Assembly: GCA_035503615.1 (NCBI GenBank)
Contig: DATJTI010000089.1
Span: forward strand, 6,005 to 70,004
Direction of reading: 5' to 3'
Length of the DNA stretch: 64,000 nt
From: AP-15 sp035503615
Lineage (GTDB): Bacteria > Pseudomonadota > Alphaproteobacteria > ATCC43930 > CGMCC-115725
Of this stretch, positions 10,059-16,940 are shown in pieces (the stretch's first letter is position 1; every line of letters starts with the position of its first letter). Below the pieces are notes generated by a model that was not told where the DNA came from, made no database searches, and worked only from the letters and a program-made list of their open reading frames with translations. The translations under genes and the position numbers were made by a program.

Positions 10059-11276
10059 TCACAAAAACGTGCCCTGATCTCCACCAGGCGCGCCGGCCGC
10101 CGGTTTGCGCAGTAGAAACTCTCGGCCGGCTTTGACCATCGGTTTGCCGTCATAGGCGATGATGTCGGCCGTGGCGTAGGTCTCGCTCCACAATTCCGGC
10201 AGGTAGGAGCCGGTGCCGACCACATCGAGCGGCGCGTTGGCGAGCGCCATCATCCGGCATTTGGCCGGGCCAAAGCCGGAGCTGCCGACGATCCTGATAC
10301 CACCGAGACCGGCCGCGTCGAGCGCCTGGCGCAAATGCCAGATCGCCGCCGCCGAGACGCCGGTGCCGACCAGATGGCGCAATTCCTCCTCGGTGCGATA
10401 GCCGCGGATCGCTTGCGGCGCATGGCGCTCGATGACCGCGTAGGAACGCGCCGGGTCGAGCCCCTCGCAATAACGGCTGCCGGGGGTGTCGATGCGCACC
10501 GCCAGCAGGCCGGCGGCGGCGAGATCGGGAAAGCGGCGGCCGACCGCGACCGCATCGGTGGTCTCATGACCGAAATAGTCGATCAGCACGGTCAGCGGCT
10601 CGTCGGGAAAGGTCTCGCGGAACATCTCGGCGGCGCGCACGGTCGAGCCGGCATAGCCGATCAGCGCGTGCGGCATCGTTCCTGCGCCCTTCTCCTGGCC
10701 GAAGAAATGCGCCGTCGCATCCGTAGCGCAGCCGACAAAGCCGACCGCACCCACTTCGCGCCGTGCCGCGGCCGAGCCGACCGCGGCGGCATAAGCCATC
10801 ATCTCGGCCATCTCGGCGCCGGCGCAATGCCGCGCGTCCATCGCCAGGAACGCGACTTTCGGCAGATCAGCGCACATCGCATAGGCGTTGTAGGCGGCGA
10901 CACAGGCCGGACCGAGCTTTTGCAGCAGCACGGTTTCGAGATCGACCAGATGGTAGAGCGGACCGGTCACATAAAAGATCGGCTCGCCGGCACCGACCAG
11001 CGCGCCCTCCGGGTAGTGAAGCTCGATGGCGAAACTGGTGCCGCGTTCGGTTGCGGTGCTTTCGAGCAGCCCGAGCGCGAAGCGGGGCGTGCTGATCACC
11101 GGGCGGCGCAGAAAAACCGCATAAGTCGCCGGGCGATCGCCGAACCGGCCGACGATCGCCTTCGACTTCACGAAATAGCTGTCGGTGCGCGCCGCCAGCG
11201 ATAGCGACCCATCGGCAGAGGAGCCGGGTCCGCAGCCCGGATCGGACTTGGACCCGGACCCATGGGCCGCCGCCAT
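10059..11276 (-). CDS. pncB: Nicotinate phosphoribosyltransferase (NAD salvage)
   Basis: The 405-residue product resembles the alphaproteobacterial branch of nicotinate phosphoribosyltransferase, which joins nicotinate to PRPP in NAD salvage. Support comes from ARTDSYFVKS at the N-terminus, GEPIFYVTGP, MDARHCAGAEMAEMMAYAA, GTMPHALIGYAGST (family GTMPH motif) and late IVGSSGFGPAKC, part of the phosphoribosyl-binding barrel. The ATG follows a GGGGG Shine-Dalgarno element, and only 10 bp separate it from the aroG stop codon, so it is probably co-transcribed and sits under the aroG attenuator. I infer the function from motifs; a related quinolinate-type activity is less likely. Confidence 0.78.
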   Translation of the reverse strand: MAAAHGSGSKSDPGCGPGSSADGSLSLAARTDSYFVKSKAIVGRFGDRPATYAVFLRRPVISTPRFALGLLESTATERGTSFAIELHYPEGALVGAGEPIFYVTGPLYHLVDLETVLLQKLGPACVAAYNAYAMCADLPKVAFLAMDARHCAGAEMAEMMAYAAAVGSAAARREVGAVGFVGCATDATAHFFGQEKGAGTMPHALIGYAGSTVRAAEMFRETFPDEPLTVLIDYFGHETTDAVAVGRRFPDLAAAGLLAVRIDTPGSRYCEGLDPARSYAVIERHAPQAIRGYRTEEELRHLVGTGVSAAAIWHLRQALDAAGLGGIRIVGSSGFGPAKCRMMALANAPLDVVGTGSYLPELWSETYATADIIAYDGKPMVKAGREFLLRKPAAGAPGGDQGTFL

Positions 11277-11286
11277 CGGCGCCCCC

Positions 11287-12681
11287 TTAAGAAGCGGCGG
11301 CGAGAAGCGGCCTATCGTGAAAGCCGTTGCCGTGGCGCGCGCGCTTCAGCGCATCGGCGATCTCGAAAGCGAGCTCGAGCGCCTGGGTGGCGTTGAGCCG
11401 CGGATCGCAATGCGTCAGATAGCGGTTGGCCAAGTCCGCCTCGCGGATCGCCTGCGCACCGCCGATGCACTCGGTCACATCCTGCCCGGTCAGCTCGCAA
11501 TGAATCCCGCCGGCGTGAGTGCCCTCGGCTTGATGGATTGCGAAGGCGGCCTGGACCTCGGCAAGAATGCGGCCGAACGGGCGTGTGTTGTAACCGTTGC
11601 TCAGCGTGATCCGATTGCCGTGCATCGGATCGATGCACCAGACCACTTCGCGCCCCTCGCGTTTGAGGGCACGCAGCAACGGCGGCAGCTTCTCTTCGAC
11701 CTGGTCGGAGCCCATCCGCGTGATCAGCGTCAACCGTCCCGCCTCGTTCTCGGGGTTGAGCCGGTCGACCAGGCGCAGCAGATCGTCGGTTTCGAGCGTC
11801 GGTCCGCATTTCATGCCGATCGGGTTTTTGATCCCGCGCATGAATTCGACATGGGCACCGTCGAGCTGGCGGGTGCGGTCGCCGATCCACACCAGATGGG
11901 CCGAACAGTCGTACCAATCGCCAGTGGTCGAATCGACCCGCGTCAGCGCCTCTTCGTAGGCGAGGAACAGCCCTTCGTGCGAGGTATACAGCTCGGTTTC
12001 GCGGATCTGCGGCGTGGTTTCCGAATCGAGCCCGCATGCCGCCATAAAATCGAGCGTCTCGGTCAACCGGTCGGCAAGCGCGCGGTAGCGCTCGCCCTGC
12101 GGCGAATCGGCAACAAAATCCTGGTTCCACGCATGCACCCGGTGCAGATCGGCATAGCCGCCCTGGGCGAAGGCGCGTAGCAGGTTCAGCGTCGCCGCCG
12201 ACTGGCTGTAGGCCTGGATCATGCGCTGCGGATCGGGCTCGCGCGCCTTTTCGTCGAAATCGAGGCTGTTGATGATGTCGCCACGGTAGGACGGCAACGT
12301 CGTCCCATTGCGGGTCTCGGTGTCCGACGAGCGCGGCTTGGCGAACTGGCCGGCAAGCCGGCCGAGCTTGACCACCGGCAGGCCGCCCCCAAAGGTCAGC
12401 ACCACCGCCATCTGCAACAGCACCTTGAACATGTCGCGGATATTGTTCGGGTGGAACTCGGCAAAGCTCTCGGCGCAATCACCACCCTGCAACAGAAAGG
12501 CCTTGCCGCCGGCCACCGCGGCCAGCCGTTCCTTCAGCCGGCGCGCCTCGCCAGCAAACACCAGCGGCGGAAAATTCTTTAGCGTTTCCTCGACCCGGGC
12601 GAGCCCGCTGTCGTCGGCATAACCCGGCACCTGCCGGATCGGCAAACCGCGCCAGCTCCGCGGCGACCATGTCGCGGTCAT
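11287..12681 (-). CDS. aroG: Class II 3-deoxy-7-phosphoheptulonate (DAHP) synthase
   Basis: This enzyme condenses phosphoenolpyruvate and erythrose-4-phosphate, the first step of the shikimate pathway. The 464-residue protein is plant-like class II, with LLQGGDCAESFAEFHPNNIR (containing the metal-binding Cys), WNQDFV, SHEGLFLAYEEALTR, WIGDRTRQLDGAHVEFMRGI, NPIGMKCGP and CIDPMHGN. The start MTATWSPRSWRGLPIRQVP is chosen for the GGAGG 10 bases upstream and its match to the family N-terminus. Upstream lies a leader peptide and terminator (12804-12936), so expression is probably attenuated by charged aromatic tRNAs. It is followed 10 bp later by pncB. Confidence 0.95.
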   Translation of the reverse strand: MTATWSPRSWRGLPIRQVPGYADDSGLARVEETLKNFPPLVFAGEARRLKERLAAVAGGKAFLLQGGDCAESFAEFHPNNIRDMFKVLLQMAVVLTFGGGLPVVKLGRLAGQFAKPRSSDTETRNGTTLPSYRGDIINSLDFDEKAREPDPQRMIQAYSQSAATLNLLRAFAQGGYADLHRVHAWNQDFVADSPQGERYRALADRLTETLDFMAACGLDSETTPQIRETELYTSHEGLFLAYEEALTRVDSTTGDWYDCSAHLVWIGDRTRQLDGAHVEFMRGIKNPIGMKCGPTLETDDLLRLVDRLNPENEAGRLTLITRMGSDQVEEKLPPLLRALKREGREVVWCIDPMHGNRITLSNGYNTRPFGRILAEVQAAFAIHQAEGTHAGGIHCELTGQDVTECIGGAQAIREADLANRYLTHCDPRLNATQALELAFEIADALKRARHGNGFHDRPLLAAAS

Positions 12682-12803
12682 CTCACGATCCCTCCAAATT
12701 GTCGCATCGCCGCATGGCGGGGTGTCGGTCGTCGTTTCATGCTTCACCTCCTGGGGTTGGAGGCCGCTCCACGATCGGCGACGTTCGGATCAAGAAAAGC
12801 CTG

Positions 12804-12834
12804 AAAAACGAAAGCCGCCTCGGCAGGGCGGCTT
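12804..12834 (-). terminator. Intrinsic terminator in the aroG leader (attenuator)
   Basis: In the aroG transcript, AAGCCGCC (12834-12827) pairs with GGCGGCTT (12819-12812) around a 7-base loop, 8 perfect base pairs, followed after 3 bases by five U (12808-12804). It sits between the leader peptide and the aroG start, 123 bp from the ATG. The 5' arm GCCGCC can alternatively pair with GGCGGC at 12868-12863 inside the last leader codons, the expected antiterminator. Confidence 0.85.
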
Positions 12835-12858
12835 CGGGAACAGCGCAGACGCGCGATC

Positions 12859-12936
12859 CTAGGCCGCCATCATGTACCGGCGGTACCAAAATCGCGCGAC
12901 CAGACGGGCGCCGGATGCGGCGGCAACTGCGAGCAT
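12859..12936 (-). CDS. aroG leader peptide (aromatic amino acid attenuation)
   Basis: A 25-codon reading frame starts at ATG 12936 and ends in TAG at 12861-12859. Its C-terminal half reads ARFWYRRYMMAA, placing Phe, Trp, Tyr and a second Tyr within six codons (TTT TGG TAC CGC CGG TAC), the three end-products of the pathway that aroG opens. The frame is followed by a transcription terminator. CGCGCGAT (12898-12891) and ATCGCGCG (12857-12850) can form a pause hairpin that encloses the aromatic codons. The arrangement is a classic ribosome-mediated attenuator; the aromatic run is far beyond chance in such a short frame. Confidence 0.85.
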   Translation of the reverse strand: MLAVAAASGARLVARFWYRRYMMAA

Positions 12937-13043
12937 GGGTGCTACGCTAGCGATCCGATAGCAGCAAGGCAAGCGCTAAATGCCAGGGCGCAACGACAAA
13001 TCTGCGGAGCCTGCCTGCGGCGCGGGTGCCGCGAGGCACGCTG
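12937..13043. other. Gap between hemD and the aroG leader
   Basis: This stretch holds the end region of the nitrate operon and the putative promoter of the aroG leader. A short GTGCC-TCGC-GGCAC hairpin is present soon after the hemD stop and could end the operon transcript, but it has no U-run. No coding frame is convincing here. Confidence 0.4.
12944..12972 (-). promoter_or_regulatory. Possible sigma-70 promoter for the aroG leader
   Basis: TTGCCT (12972-12967), a 17-base spacer and TAGCGT (12949-12944) make a weak -35/-10 pair. Transcription would then begin within a few bases of the leader ATG at 12936, giving a nearly leaderless leader peptide. The -10 match is poor (3 of 6), so this is a suggestion only. 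Confidence 0.35.
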
Positions 13044-13877
13044 CTAAGCGGCGAGTGCCGTAACGATCGCCCGAACCAGCGGCTTCATCAAGTAGCTGCC
13101 GCTCGGCACGATCGCGGCGGCGACGCCGTGCTGTTCGAGCGCGGCGGTGACGACCGGGCCGATCGCGGCGACGGCGGTGCGCGCAAGCCCTGCTTGCAGC
13201 CGGTCCTCGCAATGCAGCGTCCTAGCGACCGCGAAAAGCCGCCGGACCTGCGGCGCGCTGGTGAAGGCGATCACATCGATCGTGCCAGCCGCCAGCTGCG
13301 CGATCAGGGCCGCGACCTTGTCGTCATCCGCCTGCGAGGCATAGGCATAGGGCACCACCGGGTCCGGCACCGTCCCGGCGCGGCGCAAAAAGTCGACAAG
13401 CCGGTTGTCCGCGGCACCCGGATAAAGCTGCACCCCGACCCGCCGACCGTCCAGCTTTTCTCGCGACAGGCTGGCGATGATACCTTCGGTGGTCGGTTCC
13501 TGCGCCCGCAGATCGGGGGCCAGCCCCAGCGCGCGCAAGGCCCGCGCCGGCTTTGGCCCGCGGGTGATCTTGCGGGTGGCCGAGAGCGCGGCGAGAAACC
13601 CCGGCTCCAGCCGCTGCTCGCAGGCGATCGCGTGCAGGTGCTGCACCCCTTCGCCAGTCAGCAGCACGAGGTCGTCGAACGGTGCGTCGATGAAGCGTCG
13701 CAGCCAAGCGATGAGCGGCGCCGGGTCCGGGGCGGCGACGATCGCCACCAGTGGGCAGCTCAGCGTCGTTGCCCCCTCGGCTTCGAGCATGTGCGCGAGC
13801 CGCACCGCCTCGCGAGTCTCCGGCAGCGCCACGCATTTCCCGTATAGCGGGCGATCCATGCTGTCGTCGTCGCTCAC
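13044..13877 (-). CDS. hemD: Uroporphyrinogen-III synthase family protein
   Basis: The 277-residue product has the HemD layout, two similar domains linked by strands. It starts near residue 14 with CVALPETREAVRLAHMLEAEGA, continues with a central VGVQLYPGAADNRLVDFLRRAG and ends with IDVIAFTSAPQVRRLF and TAVAAIGPVVTAALEQHG, the typical T-x-A-x-I-G-P-V-T block. The enzyme makes uroporphyrinogen III, precursor of heme and siroheme. It begins 7 bp after the nasA stop, so it is the last gene of the nitrate operon, presumably to feed siroheme to NirB. GTG at 13877 is the chosen start; ATG at 13859 is the alternative. A HemD-like regulatory role is possible, since members fused to or sitting beside nitrogen genes exist. 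Confidence 0.75.
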   Translation of the reverse strand: MSDDDSMDRPLYGKCVALPETREAVRLAHMLEAEGATTLSCPLVAIVAAPDPAPLIAWLRRFIDAPFDDLVLLTGEGVQHLHAIACEQRLEPGFLAALSATRKITRGPKPARALRALGLAPDLRAQEPTTEGIIASLSREKLDGRRVGVQLYPGAADNRLVDFLRRAGTVPDPVVPYAYASQADDDKVAALIAQLAAGTIDVIAFTSAPQVRRLFAVARTLHCEDRLQAGLARTAVAAIGPVVTAALEQHGVAAAIVPSGSYLMKPLVRAIVTALAA

Positions 13878-13884
13878 TCGCTTC

Positions 13885-16578
13885 TCACCCGAGTGCCACC
13901 GCCTCGCCGGCAGCGCGCAGGATAGCCCTCAGCTCAGGAATGCACGAGCCGCAATTGGTGCCGGCGCGCAGGGCGGCACCGATCTCGGCGACGCTCGTCA
14001 ACCGCTGCTCGGCAATCGCCTGATGCAGCGTCGTCAATCCGACGGCAAAGCAGGCGCACACGGTGCGGCCGTGATCGCCGGATCGCATACCGGGACTGGC
14101 AGCGGCCAAGAGCGCGGTGCGCGCCTCACCCTCTACCACCGAGCCGAGCATCGCTGCGACCTGATCGCGGGCCGGCAGCGCGCCCGCCTCATTGGTCAGA
14201 AACAGGCAGGCTTCAAGCTGATTGCCGACCAGGCTGGCATAGCGGAAGGTGCAGTGTCCGGGATCGGCGTAGGTGACTAGCTCGGCGCGTGCCGTCGCAC
14301 CCAACAGGGCGCCGACCCAATCCTCGGCATCGCCCCCGCCGGGCAGCGGCTCCCAGCCGCGCAGCTCATAGGCGTGGCCGTTCTCGAGCGGGACCCGTGC
14401 CCAATAACATGGGCCTTGCAACGACCGCGGCGATTGGCGCAACAGCAGCCCCCACCACAGGGTTTCGACCGGGGTCACCCGGACCGGTGTCGCCTTCAGC
14501 TCGGGCTGGCCCGAAACCGGGTCGGTCACGGCGCCGACCAGCCGATCGACCGGACCGGCCGAGCTGAACTCATCGGTCCAGTGCATCGCCGCGAACACTT
14601 CGCCACGGCGCTGTCCGACCGACAGCCGGACCGGCAGCAGGCTCGCCCCATGCCGGCTTTCGATGCGCGCGAGGCCGCCATCGGCGAGCCCGAGCCGTGC
14701 CGCATCCTCCGGGTGCATGTCAAGGAGCGGCTCGCCCTGATGCGTCATCAGCCGCGGCACCCGGCCGGTCCGGGTCATCGTATGCCACTGGTCGCGCACC
14801 CGGCCGGTGTTCAGCAGCAGCGGCCAGACCCGATCGGTCGCGCTGGCCGGCGGCCGGTATGGCGTCGGCACAAAGCGCGCCCGGCCATCGGCGGTGGCAA
14901 ACCCGGTTCCATCCCCGAACAGCCGCGGCGACGGCGAGCGCGCGCCATTCGGCAGCGGCCATTGCACCGGCTGCAGCCGGTCATATGCGCCATCATCGAG
15001 GGCCGCCAGCGCGCCGATATCGAAAATCCGCCGCGACGCTCCGCTGTTCTCGGCTCCGCTATTTTCGAAGCCCGACAGCGCGGCATGCTCGCGGAAGATG
15101 TCGGCCGGACGGCGATACGGAAACGCCGCACCCCAGCCCATGCGTCGCGCGACTTCGGTCATCATCCACCAATCGGGCCGGGCCTCGCCCGGCGGCGTGC
15201 GAAACGGCCGCTGGCGCGAGATGCGGCGCTCCGAATTGGTCACGGTGCCGTCCTTTTCGCCCCAGCCGGCGGCTGGCAGGACGATCTCGGCCGGTTGCGT
15301 CGTCGCAGTCGGCCAGCAATCGCTGACGACGACAAACGGACAGGCGGCGAGTGCGTCGCGCACCCGAGCGCTGCGCGGCATGCTCGCGGCCGGATTGGTG
15401 CCGAGGACCCACAGCGCCGTGATTTCGCCGTCGAGCACCGCGTCAAACAGCTCGACCGCCTTGCGGCCCGGCCGGGTCGCCAGATGCGGTGCATTCCAGA
15501 ACCGGCGTACCCGGTCACGATCGGCAGGGTCATCAAAAGCCATATGCGCGGCGAGCTGGTTGGCGAACCCGCCGACCTCGCGGCCGCCCATCGCGTTGGG
15601 CTGACCGGTTAGCGAAAACGGCCCCATGCCGGGCCGGCCGATGCGACCGGCGGCGAGATGGCAGTTGATGATGGCGTTGACCTTGTCGGTGCCGGCAGAG
15701 GACTGGTTCACCCCCTGCGAATAGAGGGTGAGCGTGCGCTCGGTAGCGGCAAACCAGTCATAGAACCTCGCCAGATCGGCTGCCGGAAGATCGGCCAGCG
15801 CGGCAGCGGCGGCGAGTGTCGGCACGCTCGCCCGCGCCGCCTCGATCGCGGCGGCAGCGCCCGTCGCCCGATCGAGCCGGGGCGCATCGCCGCCGGCGAC
15901 GGTCGCGACCAGATGCAGCAGCAGACCGGCAAATATCGCGACATCCGATCCCGGACGCAGCGGCAGATGCAGATCGGCAATCTCGCAGCTCGGCGTGCGC
16001 CGCGGGTCGATCACGACGACCCGGGTGCCGCGCACCTGGCGGGCGGCGACGAGCCGCTGATACAGCACCGGGTGGCACCAGGCGATGTTGCTGCCGACCA
16101 GCACGACGAGGTCGGCGGCCTCGATATCGTCATACGAGCCGGGCACCACATCCTCGCCAAAGGCCCGGATATGGCCAGCGGATGACGACGCCATGCACAG
16201 CCGCGAATTGGTGTCGATATTGGCGCCGCCGATGAACCCCTTCATCAGCTTGTTGGCGACGTAATAATCCTCGGTCAGGAACTGGCCGGAGACGTAGAAG
16301 GCCACCGCCTCGGGTCCGCGCGCCGCGATCGTCCGGGCGAAGGTCGCGGCGATCCGGTCGAGCGCCTCGTCCCAGCCGGCCCGCCTGCCACCGATGGTCG
16401 GGTAGAGCAGGCGCCCCTCGTGGCCGAGCGTCTCGCCGACCGCTGTTCCTTTCGAGCACAGCCGGCCGCGATTGGCGGGATGATCCGGATCGCCGGTGAT
16501 CGCCCCATCCGCCGCCACCACCAGCCCGCAGCCGACCCCGCAATAAGGGCAGGTGGTGCGGACCGGACCGGCGCTCAC
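13885..16578 (-). CDS. nasA: Assimilatory nitrate reductase catalytic subunit with C-terminal BFD domain
   Basis: This 897-residue cytoplasmic molybdoenzyme reduces nitrate to nitrite. The N-terminus carries the [4Fe-4S] motif CPYCGVGCG followed by a fourth Cys in GRLCSKG. Bis-MGD domains follow (NIDTNSRLCMASS, GSNIAWCHP, GQPNAMGGREVGG, LGTNPAASMP), then the molydopterin dinucleotide-binding domain (LLNTGRVRDQWHTMTRTGR). The last 60 residues hold a BFD-like [2Fe-2S] domain, CACFAVG and later CGSC, as in NasA of other proteobacteria. The GTG start at 16578 overlaps the nirD stop by four bases. No twin-arginine signal is present, consistent with assimilation rather than respiration. Confidence 0.95.
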   Translation of the reverse strand: MSAGPVRTTCPYCGVGCGLVVAADGAITGDPDHPANRGRLCSKGTAVGETLGHEGRLLYPTIGGRRAGWDEALDRIAATFARTIAARGPEAVAFYVSGQFLTEDYYVANKLMKGFIGGANIDTNSRLCMASSSAGHIRAFGEDVVPGSYDDIEAADLVVLVGSNIAWCHPVLYQRLVAARQVRGTRVVVIDPRRTPSCEIADLHLPLRPGSDVAIFAGLLLHLVATVAGGDAPRLDRATGAAAAIEAARASVPTLAAAAALADLPAADLARFYDWFAATERTLTLYSQGVNQSSAGTDKVNAIINCHLAAGRIGRPGMGPFSLTGQPNAMGGREVGGFANQLAAHMAFDDPADRDRVRRFWNAPHLATRPGRKAVELFDAVLDGEITALWVLGTNPAASMPRSARVRDALAACPFVVVSDCWPTATTQPAEIVLPAAGWGEKDGTVTNSERRISRQRPFRTPPGEARPDWWMMTEVARRMGWGAAFPYRRPADIFREHAALSGFENSGAENSGASRRIFDIGALAALDDGAYDRLQPVQWPLPNGARSPSPRLFGDGTGFATADGRARFVPTPYRPPASATDRVWPLLLNTGRVRDQWHTMTRTGRVPRLMTHQGEPLLDMHPEDAARLGLADGGLARIESRHGASLLPVRLSVGQRRGEVFAAMHWTDEFSSAGPVDRLVGAVTDPVSGQPELKATPVRVTPVETLWWGLLLRQSPRSLQGPCYWARVPLENGHAYELRGWEPLPGGGDAEDWVGALLGATARAELVTYADPGHCTFRYASLVGNQLEACLFLTNEAGALPARDQVAAMLGSVVEGEARTALLAAASPGMRSGDHGRTVCACFAVGLTTLHQAIAEQRLTSVAEIGAALRAGTNCGSCIPELRAILRAAGEAVALG

Positions 16579-16937
16579 GCCATTTCCTGGTGCCGCCGCG
16601 CGACCTGGTCGAGCCCCGCTGCGGACAGGCAGATCCGGCCGCCGACCAGCCGGACTGCGATGCCGGCGACGCAGCCTTGGTCGGGCGCCTCGGCCTGCCC
16701 GCTATCCAGCGCGATGACCCAGCCATGCAGCGGGCAGGCGACCGCGTGCCCCTGCACGATCCCTTCGGAGAGCGGTCCGCCGCGATGCGGGCAGCGGTCG
16801 ATCAGCGCAAACACCATGTCGTCGACGGTGCGGAACACCGCGATCGCCGGCGGTCCCGAGGGCAGCGTCACCCGACGGGCGCCGCGGCGCGGAATGTCGT
16901 CGAGACGACCGATCTCGATCCAGCGGCGGTTCGCCAT
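16575..16937 (-). CDS. nirD: Nitrite reductase (NADH) small subunit, Rieske type
   Basis: NirD is the 120-residue Rieske-fold small subunit that pairs with NirB. It carries CPHRGGPLSEG and CPLHGWVI, so both Cys-x-His and Cys-x-x-His ligand pairs are intact; in some NirD proteins these are lost. It starts 3 bp after the nirB stop and overlaps the nasA start by four bases, so it is translationally coupled within the nitrate operon. Confidence 0.93.
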   Translation of the reverse strand: MANRRWIEIGRLDDIPRRGARRVTLPSGPPAIAVFRTVDDMVFALIDRCPHRGGPLSEGIVQGHAVACPLHGWVIALDSGQAEAPDQGCVAGIAVRLVGGRICLSAAGLDQVARRHQEMA

Positions 16938-16940
16938 CGG

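Noticed and set aside
9790..10115. A 78-codon plus-strand frame between the MFS genes and pncB
   Set aside because: It overlaps the pncB 3' end, lacks a ribosome-binding site and has no recognisable features.
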